Below, in pieces: positions 1 through 4,990 of a DNA stretch of 6,285 nucleotides (within the stretch, counting starts at the first letter, position 1; each line of letters begins with the position of its first letter). Under the pieces are notes generated by a model that did no database searches, had not been told where the DNA came from, and saw only the letters and a program-made list of their open reading frames with translations. Source of the stretch: an uncultured Methanobrevibacter sp. (GTDB lineage: Archaea; Methanobacteriota; Methanobacteria; Methanobacteriales; Methanobacteriaceae); NCBI GenBank assembly GCA_905235495.1, contig CAJOMK010000128.1:1-6285 (forward strand), given 5' to 3'. The position numbers were made by a program, and so were the translations under genes.

Positions 1-774
1 TTTAGCTATTTTGCTAAGCTCCTTAAAGTATCCTGGCTCCTTGCTCACTGGACTTCTATATCTGCATAATCCACCGCTGATATCTATCAGGTCAACTCCA
101 TTTTCTATAAATGAATTGACAGCTATTGGAATGTCTTCAAGCTTTGATCCACCTTCCAAATAGTCATAGGCACCTAAGCGAATGGCTATTATATAGTCTT
201 CACCTACACGGTTATGGACTTCTCGGATTATTTCATTATGCAATCTGATTCTATCCTCAAGGTCTCCACCATATTCATCAGTTCTTTTGTTTGTGTAAGG
301 TGAATAGAATTGGTTTAGGAAGTATCCATGTGCAGAGTGAATCTCAACACCATCAAAACCTGCCTTTTGGGTTCGCACAGCAGCTTCAATAAATGCATTC
401 TTCACTTCATCTATATCCTTATGAGTCATTTCATTTAAATTAAGCTTCTCTTCACTTATTGATTCAAATCCTGCATGGCTTATCTGTGCAATTGCAAAGC
501 TGCCTTGAGAATGTATGGCATCAGTAAGTTTCTTAAACCCATCAATCACGCTGTCATCTGCCATAGACAACTGCTTTTTGCTTGCAATTCCTTCAGGAGA
601 GACATATGAATGCTCCACTATTATAAGTCCAGTTCCATCTGCTCTCTTTTGGTAATAGTCAATCAATTCCTCTCTAACATTTCCATCTTCACTAAGCTCT
701 CTTGCCATAGGAGGCAATACTATACGATTGGAAAGTGTGATGTTCTTGATTTTTAAAGGACTATCGATTATCAT
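1..774 (-). CDS. NADH:flavin oxidoreductase, old yellow enzyme family (3' end cut by window edge)
   Basis: An open frame of 258 codons runs from ATG at 774 off the left edge. It encodes most of an FMN-binding TIM barrel of the OYE/YqjM type, which reduces C=C bonds of enones or similar substrates with NAD(P)H. Visible motifs: SNRIVLPPM (15-23), QISHAG (97-102), the active-site His pair in EIHSAHGYFLNQF (H146, H149), SPYTNKRTDEYGG (158-170), IRLGAYD (198-204) and DISGG (231-235). The YqjM Cys after NRIV is absent (PPMARE). The loop between HAG and the MTHKDI helix is short and the usual HAGR Arg is Phe103, so the substrate pocket may differ. Single-domain members are about 340 residues, so roughly 80 may be missing; a longer Fe-S/FAD reductase form cannot be excluded. 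GAGG five bases upstream supports the start. The gene is divergent from the HAD gene. The family is certain; the substrate is unknown. Confidence 0.93.
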   Translation of the reverse strand, partial: MIIDSPLKIKNITLSNRIVLPPMARELSEDGNVREELIDYYQKRADGTGLIIVEHSYVSPEGIASKKQLSMADDSVIDGFKKLTDAIHSQGSFAIAQISHAGFESISEEKLNLNEMTHKDIDEVKNAFIEAAVRTQKAGFDGVEIHSAHGYFLNQFYSPYTNKRTDEYGGDLEDRIRLHNEIIREVHNRVGEDYIIAIRLGAYDYLEGGSKLEDIPIAVNSFIENGVDLIDISGGLCRYRSPVSKEPGYFKELSKIAK

Positions 775-870
775 GATTTCCTCTTCCTCATTTAAAATAT
801 TGGAAAATCTTTATATATTAATACTTTTAAATTTTATTTAATAAAAACTTATTTAATTTGGGGGATAAAA
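775..870. promoter_or_regulatory. Divergent promoter region between the flavin oxidoreductase and HAD genes
   Basis: This 96-bp spacer carries the core archaeal TATA sequence TTTATATA at 810-817. It reads TATATAAA on the other strand, so one AT box could serve either direction. The implied leaders are about 30 nt for the HAD gene (start 871) and about 13 nt for the oxidoreductase (start 774). Ribosome-binding sites are GGGGGAT at 860-866 (plus) and GAGG at 783-780 (minus). The box is seen in the sequence; the transcription starts are inferred. Confidence 0.55.
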
Positions 871-1668
871 ATGACTAAAAAAGCTATTGTATTTGATAAC
901 TCTGGAACATTGCTTGAAAGGTTTAGAGTCATTAAGGATGTAGGTACAGGTGAATTCATAACCAATGTAAATTCCTTGGATTTGATAGACACCTGCTTGA
1001 ATGCAGCCTTGGTTATCCTTCAGTTCAACACCAATCGCTTAAAGGATATAGATCCAAATACCTTAGTCAGCGATTTTGTATTGGAAAACAAGATTGACTT
1101 TGACATCAGCTATTATACAACAGATGTTTCAAAAGAGGAGATTACAGCTATTTTAGAAAAGGATACAGCAACAATAAAAGAAATTACAGATACATTCCCA
1201 TTATTGAAGGAAAGGGTTCCGAACATGGAATTGTGCAATGGTTCAGCTGTAATTATAGACATTGCTGAAGAGAGAATAGCATATACAATCACATCTGCAG
1301 GACAGTTGTTCAGTGGCGTTAAGGATACAATAGCAAAGCTTCAGGAAAATGAGATAGATGTTTTCATAGCCTCTGGAGACAGGTCTGGAACAATCAAAAG
1401 GCTTGCTAACATTACAGGAGTTCCTGAAGATCATGCATTTGCAACTGCAAGCACTCATAGAAAAGCGGAAATTGTTGGAAATCTTCAGGATGAAGGATAT
1501 AAGGTTATGATGGTTGGTGATGGGCCTAATGATATACTTGCATTTGAGCAAGCTGATAGTGCTGTCCTTACTATAGAACAGAGGGACGGGGATTTCCCAG
1601 ACAAGTTAAAGGGACATGCTGATTTTGTAATAGAAGAGATTTCAGAAGTTCTTCAAATCGATTTTTAA
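871..1668 (+). CDS. HAD-superfamily hydrolase, soluble P-type-ATPase-like phosphatase
   Basis: A 265-residue cytosolic protein with all four HAD motifs. Motif I is FDNSGT (8-13, nucleophile D9). Motif II is ASGDR (167-171, S168). Motif III is K198 in HRKAEIV. Motif IV is GDGPND (216-221, D217 and D221). Motif I lacks the second Asp of ordinary HAD phosphatases (DxDGT) and instead resembles the DKTGT of P-type ATPases. The GDGPND stretch and the ITGVPEDHAFA region also match the P-domain of metal-pumping ATPases. There are no membrane segments and no actuator domain, so it is not a pump. It best fits the archaeal soluble P-type-ATPase-like family typified by Methanocaldococcus jannaschii MJ0968, reported as a soluble ATPase/phosphatase. 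The natural substrate is unknown. Residues about 20-140 form the cap/insert. The start is supported by GGGGGAT four bases upstream. The gene is apparently monocistronic, with a terminator just downstream. Confidence 0.9.
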   Translation: MTKKAIVFDNSGTLLERFRVIKDVGTGEFITNVNSLDLIDTCLNAALVILQFNTNRLKDIDPNTLVSDFVLENKIDFDISYYTTDVSKEEITAILEKDTATIKEITDTFPLLKERVPNMELCNGSAVIIDIAEERIAYTITSAGQLFSGVKDTIAKLQENEIDVFIASGDRSGTIKRLANITGVPEDHAFATASTHRKAEIVGNLQDEGYKVMMVGDGPNDILAFEQADSAVLTIEQRDGDFPDKLKGHADFVIEEISEVLQIDF

Positions 1669-1674
1669 TAATAA

Positions 1675-1735
1675 AGAAGTCATTAATAGACTTCTAAATT
1701 CTTTTTATTTTTTTAACTTTTTAACTTTTTTTATT
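1675..1735 (+). terminator. Hairpin and T-rich terminator of the HAD gene
   Basis: Seven bases after the HAD stop, a perfect 7-bp inverted repeat AGAAGTC (1675-1681) / GACTTCT (1689-1695) encloses a 7-nt loop. Several T-runs follow (about 1700-1735). Archaeal termination depends mostly on the T-runs, with the hairpin as possible support. It lies between convergent genes. On the minus strand the hairpin is not followed by a good T-run, so termination of the opposite gene is unclear. Confidence 0.7.
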
Positions 1736-1802
1736 TTTATATCTACATTTACACTTGAAATAGTGCTCTTTTTTTCTTAAATTCTTTAATGTGGTTAAAT
1801 TA

Positions 1803-2561
1803 TTATTGGGTTTCCCTTAAAAAATCTTCAATAATCTTTTTGCTTTTCATCACATTATCAAAATTATTCAATTCAATTATTCCGTGTTTCACATGTTTCA
1901 AGAGATTCAACTCAAGGGTTCCGTCATCGATTGTTTGGTACTTGTCCTTTTTCCCATCATTGTCGTTTATGTGATTGTAAAGAATGTTAGGGATTTTAAA
2001 GAAACTTTCCTGGTCTTCGCAAGTGTTTACATGGCCTAAATCTATTGTGATTGAACAGCCTGTTTCGTTGGTGAGGTTTTCAAGTTCATATGCACGGTTT
2101 CCAAGATATGAGAAACGTTTAGGCATGTTTTCTATAGATATTTTTGCTTCCTTATCCTCTGCATATGCAACAAGCTCATGAGTGGATTCAGTCAGGAATT
2201 CAAGTGCCATATCCCTAAGGTGCTTTTCAGGTCTTCCTATTTTTCCAGGGTGTGCGGTGATGCCTATTGCACCTATCTCATCTGCAAGGTCAAGGCAATC
2301 CTTTGTCTGCTTTACGGATTCCTTACGGATTCCTGTATTGAGGCTTGCAAGGTTTATATCAACATTCACTGCATGCATGTAAATGTCCAAGTCATAAGAG
2401 TGTAATGCTTCGGTGATTTCCTTTTTTCCAAGCATTTCATCTGGCCTATATGGGCCTTCAGCCAAGAGTTCAACACTATCGAATCCATTATCTTCAGCTA
2501 TTGAAAGCATTTCATCTACATCTTTCATAAAAAGAGAAAGTAAAGAAAATCCTAATTTCAT
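1803..2561 (-). CDS. Sugar phosphate isomerase/epimerase-like TIM-barrel protein (AP endonuclease family 2 fold)
   Basis: A 252-residue protein of the xylose-isomerase-like TIM barrel / endonuclease IV fold, which includes metal-dependent sugar epimerases and isomerases and AP endonucleases. The metal-ligand series of the fold is visible in order: E31 (SVELL), H63 (YMHAV), H104 (TAHPGK), E144 (SIENMP), D174 and H177 (IDLGHVN), H197 (HINDNDG), D206 and E230 (IIELNN). The position where endonuclease IV has its second His of the DxH motif is Tyr208 (DKY), so one Zn ligand is probably missing. It lacks the DNA-binding loops I would expect in a true Nfo, so sugar chemistry is more likely; the substrate is unknown. 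I chose ATG at 2561 over the in-frame ATG at 2573. GGGGATT sits at 2571-2565, at the same spacing as in the HAD gene, and the barrel begins at MKLGFS. The 2573 start has no ribosome-binding site and would add four residues. Confidence 0.85.
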   Translation of the reverse strand: MKLGFSLLSLFMKDVDEMLSIAEDNGFDSVELLAEGPYRPDEMLGKKEITEALHSYDLDIYMHAVNVDINLASLNTGIRKESVKQTKDCLDLADEIGAIGITAHPGKIGRPEKHLRDMALEFLTESTHELVAYAEDKEAKISIENMPKRFSYLGNRAYELENLTNETGCSITIDLGHVNTCEDQESFFKIPNILYNHINDNDGKKDKYQTIDDGTLELNLLKHVKHGIIELNNFDNVMKSKKIIEDFLRETQ

Positions 2562-2636
2562 CTTAATCCCCATTTAGTGTTTGTTTTTGAAATATAATTT
2601 TTTATAATTTTAATTTTATCCTAATAAATAAGGCAT

Positions 2637-2686
2637 CATGAATTTGGCATATGGATCTGTCATGAATCTGGTTCATAAATCTGGTA
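2637..2686. repeat. Degenerate 13-bp tandem repeat, about four units
   Basis: Successive units are CATGAATTTGG (2637-2647), CATATGGATCTGT (2648-2660), CATGAATCTGGTT (2661-2673) and CATAAATCTGGTA (2674-2686). The consensus is close to CATGAATCTGGTT. The last three are exactly 13 bp apart. It lies between the acidic ParA-partner gene and the TIM-barrel gene and is not in a reading frame. Function unknown: protein-binding sites or a decayed minisatellite are both possible. Confidence 0.55.
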
Positions 2687-2715
2687 TTTGGCTATAGTGA
2701 TTTTTTCTTTTAGAT

Positions 2716-2760
2716 ATTGGTAGATAAGAATCTATATAAATAGACTCTCATTCTACCAAT
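2716..2760. repeat. Long imperfect inverted repeat containing a minus-strand TATA box
   Basis: Outer arms ATTGGTAGA (2716-2724) and TCTACCAAT (2752-2760) are perfect 9-bp complements. The pairing continues inward, after one bulged base, with AGA/TCT and TCTAT (2731-2735) / ATAGA (2740-2744) around a four-base loop, giving a near-continuous hairpin. The apex reads TTTATATA on the minus strand, an archaeal TATA match. No T-run follows on the minus strand, so it is not a standard terminator of the gene ending at 2791. Confidence 0.55.
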
Positions 2761-2790
2761 TCCTTTGATTTATTGATGTTAAGTGGATAA

Positions 2791-3456
2791 TTATAAATGA
2801 TTGAATAAAGTCCATATTTCAGGATACTTTTCAGCTATTGCTGCATCAATGAGATTTGATGCTTCATTGCTTATGCTGAATTCAGGTTCGATTTTTCTCA
2901 AATATCTTAAAACTGCAGCTGATCTTGCTGACCATAAGGTGATTCTTGGATTATTTTCAACAGTTTCGATTACTTCATCTATCAGTTTTTCTTCTTTTTC
3001 AGATAAGAAACTAGTATCTTCTTTTAAATTAATGGAATCTTCAATAATTTTGGTAGTTTCTTTATCATCTTCATTTAAATTGATTACAGAATCAATATTT
3101 TCTACACCTAAATCGATAGCTATTTCTTCATCATTTCCAGCTGCAATTTTTATGTCATCATTATGGAATACTGTAGTATATATGGATGTGTCTTCAAGGT
3201 AGTCATCTTCATCAGGCTCTTCATCGAATATTATTTCATCAGATGCATCATCATCAGTTTCATCAACGGTCTCATCAACTATTCCATCAACTGTTTCTTC
3301 TATAGTATTATCTTTGGTTTCATCTTCTGACTTCTCTTTAGAATTTTTTAATATGTCCTCTAAGCTGATGCCTTCTTCCACTTCTTTCTCTTCAATTTTA
3401 GGAATTAAGGAATCCAATCCTTTTCCTAAACCTAATCTTTTTTCTTTTTTAGCCAT
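2791..3456 (-). CDS. Acidic ParA-partner candidate with ParB-like N-terminal peptide but no ParB core
   Basis: A 221-residue protein. Residues 7-19 (RLGLGKGLDSLIP) closely match the N-terminus of chromosomal ParB/Spo0J (KxLGKGLxALI). In that family this basic leader stimulates ATP hydrolysis by ParA. The rest is not ParB: there is no CTPase motif (GERR-type) and no helix-turn-helix. Residues 21-90 contain 33 Asp/Glu and look disordered, with a repetitive ETVDxxVDETVDE patch. Residues 151-221 form a predicted helical domain (WSARSAAVLRYLRK, then KYPEIWTLFNHL) that I do not recognise. It lies 108 bp downstream of parA on the same strand. I infer that it is the ParA stimulator and cargo adaptor. 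The cargo could be DNA bound by the C-terminal domain, or a protein assembly as for McdB-like partners. The ribosome-binding site is weak (GGTATT directly before ATG). A TATA-like box about 28 bp upstream suggests its own promoter and a nearly leaderless mRNA. Confidence 0.85.
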   Translation of the reverse strand: MAKKEKRLGLGKGLDSLIPKIEEKEVEEGISLEDILKNSKEKSEDETKDNTIEETVDGIVDETVDETDDDASDEIIFDEEPDEDDYLEDTSIYTTVFHNDDIKIAAGNDEEIAIDLGVENIDSVINLNEDDKETTKIIEDSINLKEDTSFLSEKEEKLIDEVIETVENNPRITLWSARSAAVLRYLRKIEPEFSISNEASNLIDAAIAEKYPEIWTLFNHL

Positions 3457-3479
3457 AATACCAACTTTGTTTATTTAAT

Positions 3480-3488
3480 TTTTATAAG
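3480..3488 (-). promoter_or_regulatory. Candidate TATA box of the acidic ParA-partner gene
   Basis: On the minus strand this reads CTTATAAAA, centred about 28 bp before the ATG at 3456. That would place transcription start almost at the start codon. The element within ACTTATAAAAATT is nearly identical to ACTTATAAAATTT upstream of parA, so the two genes may share regulation. It lies immediately downstream (in transcription direction) of the 11-bp repeats at 3496-3548. Confidence 0.45.
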
Positions 3489-3495
3489 TAATTTT

Positions 3496-3548
3496 AAAGT
3501 AATCATAAAGTAATTATGAAGTATCATTATTAATCATGAAGCAATCAT
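3496..3548. repeat. Helically phased 11-bp repeats between parA and its partner gene
   Basis: Plus-strand units are AAAGTAATCAT (3496-3506), AAAGTAATTAT (3507-3517), GAAGTATCATT (3518-3528), a degenerate ATTAATCAT (3529-3537) and GAAGCAATCAT (3538-3548). The first three are exactly 11 bp apart, about one helical turn. They sit between the parA stop (3565) and the candidate TATA box of the partner gene. By position they could be operators or centromere-like sites for the partner protein. The similarity is real but each unit is AT-rich and short. Confidence 0.5.
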
Positions 3549-3564
3549 ATTTCACATAATCATA

Positions 3565-4338
3565 TTATTTTTTATCCATTTCTAGGATTTCCTTTGCCAA
3601 TTTCAAATAAGCTATTGACCCCTTACTTTCAGGATCATATATTATACAAGGCTTTCCGTAACTTGGAGCCTCTGCCAAACGCACATTTCTTGGAATCACA
3701 GTCTTGAATATGTGCTCAGAGTCCTTGAAGTATTTCTTCAATTCGGAATATACCTCTCTTCCTAATCTGGTTCTTGCATCATATAATGTTAAAAGTATTC
3801 CTTTTATAGGAGTTGGGCTTCTTAATCTGGTTTCAACAAGTTTGATGGTGTTCATCAAATCTGCCAATCCTTCAAGTGCAAAATACTCAGCTTGAATAGG
3901 TATCAATACGCTGTCTGCAGCTATCAATGAATTTATTGTGATTACTCCAAGTGATGGAGGCAAGTCAATTATGATATAATCGAAGATGCCTTTTATAGGT
4001 TCAAGCAGGTTCTTAAGCACGATATGATAATTTGCTTCCTTGCTTAATTCTACTTCAATTCCACTTAATTCAATATTGCTTGGCAATATGAATAGGTTTT
4101 CAATTTTTGTAGGAATTATTGCTTTCTGAACACTGCATTCATTTACCAATGCGGTGTATACAGTTTTCTTGATTTCAGTCTTGTTGATTCCGAAGCTTGT
4201 TGTTGCATTTGCCTGTGGATCCATATCCACTACAAGCACTGCCTTACCCATAGCAGCAAGGGATGTTGCTAAATTTACTACAGTTGTTGTTTTTCCACAT
4301 CCACCTTTTTGATTCATTACTGCGATTGTTTCTCCCAT
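3565..4338 (-). CDS. parA: ParA/Soj-type chromosome partitioning ATPase
   Basis: A 257-residue deviant-Walker P-loop ATPase of the ParA/MinD family. It dimerises on ATP, binds DNA non-specifically and releases on hydrolysis triggered by its partner. The deviant Walker A is QKGGCGKTTT (10-19; signature Lys11, P-loop Lys16) with Cys where Val is usual. Walker A' is VVDMDPQAN (36-44). Walker B is IIIDLPPSLG (122-131). The C-terminal block RNVRLAEAPSYGKP (217-230) is the conserved Soj segment, with R220 near the residues implicated in DNA binding. Length and motifs match chromosomal Soj rather than plasmid ParA, which has an N-terminal helix-turn-helix. There is no amphipathic MinD-type C-terminal helix. 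The start is supported by AAGGAG ten bases upstream. It is followed by the acidic protein with a ParB-like leader instead of parB. A cluster of TTATAAGTTA repeats covers its promoter region. Confidence 0.96.
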   Translation of the reverse strand: MGETIAVMNQKGGCGKTTTVVNLATSLAAMGKAVLVVDMDPQANATTSFGINKTEIKKTVYTALVNECSVQKAIIPTKIENLFILPSNIELSGIEVELSKEANYHIVLKNLLEPIKGIFDYIIIDLPPSLGVITINSLIAADSVLIPIQAEYFALEGLADLMNTIKLVETRLRSPTPIKGILLTLYDARTRLGREVYSELKKYFKDSEHIFKTVIPRNVRLAEAPSYGKPCIIYDPESKGSIAYLKLAKEILEMDKK

Positions 4339-4348
4339 TATATTAATT

Positions 4349-4404
4349 CTCCTTAGTATTTTTCTAAAATAAAGTGATAGTATAAGTTAAATTTTATAAG
4401 TTAA
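4349..4404 (-). promoter_or_regulatory. Promoter region and ribosome-binding site of parA
   Basis: On the minus strand, AAGGAG (4354-4349) lies ten bases before the parA ATG. A TATA-like CTTATAAAA lies about 60 bp upstream (4400-4392), implying a leader of roughly 30 nt. This box lies inside TTAACTTATAA (4404-4394), one copy of the repeat that fills the upstream region. A factor binding the repeat would therefore occlude the promoter. The assignment is inferred. Confidence 0.45.
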
Positions 4405-4619
4405 TTCTAATAATTTATTACTTATATCTTATACTTTATAATTTATAAGTTATACTATATAAGTTTTAAGTTATATCTTATTACTTTTACTTTATAATTT
4501 ATCATTTATAAGTTTTTAGTTTTAAGTTATTTCTTTTAATTGTATAACTTATAAGTTATAACTTATCACTTATAACTAAAAATTATAGTAAATTTTCTTA
4601 AAAATTATAAGTTATAACT
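4381..4619. repeat. Cluster of TTATAAGTTA elements upstream of parA
   Basis: Exact TTATAAGTTA occurs at 4394-4403, 4443-4452, 4549-4558 and 4605-4614. Its complement TAACTTATAA occurs at 4545-4554. Near-copies occur at 4381-4390, about 4458-4475, 4506-4515, 4520-4530 and 4569-4578. The spacer has no gene and is almost all A/T, so chance contributes, but G and C fall mainly inside these elements. Position next to parA suggests operator or centromere (parS-like) sites. A replication origin is another possibility, though no Cdc6/Orc1 gene is in view. Confidence 0.55.
4543..4566. repeat. Two overlapping perfect palindromes
   Basis: TATAACTTATAAGTTATA (4543-4560) is a perfect 18-bp palindrome. 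It overlaps a second perfect 16-bp palindrome, ATAAGTTATAACTTAT (4551-4566). A further 10-bp palindrome AGTTATAACT lies at 4610-4619. This is the symmetric core of the TTATAAGTTA cluster and the best candidate for a dimeric DNA-binding protein site or a cruciform. Confidence 0.6.
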
Positions 4620-4646
4620 AAAATTTTTTATAAAAAATATCCAAAA

Positions 4647-4727
4647 AATATCTAAAAAATTAGAGTAAATATTAGGTAAAATATAGATTAAATATCTAAA
4701 ATTAAGTAAATATTTAGGTAAATATAG
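4647..4727. repeat. Imperfect tandem duplication of about 40 bp
   Basis: Copy one (4647-4686) and copy two (4691-4727) both start AATATCTAAA, share a GTAAATATT(T)AGGTAAA core and end ATATAG. They differ by a few small indels and are separated by ATTA. A partial extra unit (AATATCCAAA) precedes copy one. No reading frame is present. The rest of this spacer (4728-4825) is A/T-rich and shows nothing I can name. Confidence 0.55.
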
Positions 4728-4825
4728 AAAAAAAATTAGCTATTGAATCTAAATTGAAAAAAATGAAAAAACACAATTTTGAGTTTCATATCATTTTTTG
4801 TAATTAAATAAACATAATATATTTA

Positions 4826-4907
4826 TTTTGTACTAATAGTATGTTTAATGTACTATATAAAACTTTGTAGTATAGATTTTGTACATTATATATTTTGTAC
4901 ATTAAAG
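4826..4907. promoter_or_regulatory. Array of GTAC-centred sites upstream of the DUF1786 gene
   Basis: GTAC occurs at 4830-4833, 4850-4853, 4881-4884 and 4897-4900, with a degenerate GTAG at 4867-4870, so spacing is 14-20 bp. Flanks are conserved: TTTTGTACATTA occurs twice (4877-4888, 4893-4904), TTTTGTACTA at 4826-4835, and the reversed form TTTAATGTAC at 4844-4853. The half-sites make imperfect inverted repeats of a TTAATGTACATTAA type. The array ends about 43 bp before the candidate TATA box of the gene at 4991, a position that fits an activator or operator array. I cannot name the regulator. Confidence 0.5.
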
Positions 4908-4949
4908 TATCAATAATTATTCATTATTTTAGGCTTGGCACTTTTTTAA

Positions 4950-4957
4950 TATATAAA
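4950..4957 (+). promoter_or_regulatory. TATA box of the DUF1786 gene
   Basis: TATATAAA lies 34-41 bp before the ATG at 4991, which would give a leader of only about 12 nt. No Shine-Dalgarno sequence is visible in that leader, so translation may start on a short-leader mRNA. Confidence 0.55.
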
Positions 4958-4990
4958 AAATTTAAATATTTTCAAAACAAATAGAAAACT

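Larger units (their letters stand above)
2574..2790. other. 217-bp spacer upstream of the TIM-barrel gene
   Basis: No plausible gene lies here. It contains an AT-rich stretch (about 2589-2622) that could hold the TATA box of the minus-strand TIM-barrel gene. It also holds the four-unit degenerate tandem repeat (2637-2686) and the long imperfect hairpin (2716-2760), both listed separately. It also lies just past the stop of the acidic ParA-partner gene on the same strand, so it must hold that gene's 3' untranslated end. Confidence 0.6.

Noticed and set aside
1243..1551. Minus-strand frame of 102 codons inside the HAD gene
   Set aside because: Cys-rich nonsense antisense to a well-conserved gene, with no start signals.
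1675..1802. Bidirectional terminator for both convergent genes
   Set aside because: T-runs follow the hairpin only on the plus strand. On the minus strand the sequence after the hairpin has no run of T long enough to support the call.
1885..1900. TGTTTCACATGTTTCA, which resembles half of the bacterial parS site TGTTTCACGTGAAACA
   Set aside because: Only the left half matches and the right half is a direct, not inverted, repeat. It lies inside the TIM-barrel coding sequence (KHVKHG), where the His/Lys codons explain it.
2801..3202. Plus-strand frame of 133 codons opposite the acidic protein
   Set aside because: Its Ser/Phe-rich translation is the complement of Asp/Glu-rich codons, and it has no ribosome-binding site. 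It is a shadow of the real gene.
4381..4740. Possible CRISPR array because of repeated short units in AT-rich DNA
   Set aside because: Units are about 10 bp, irregularly spaced and in both orientations. There are no 25-40 bp identical repeats with unique spacers and no cas genes nearby.
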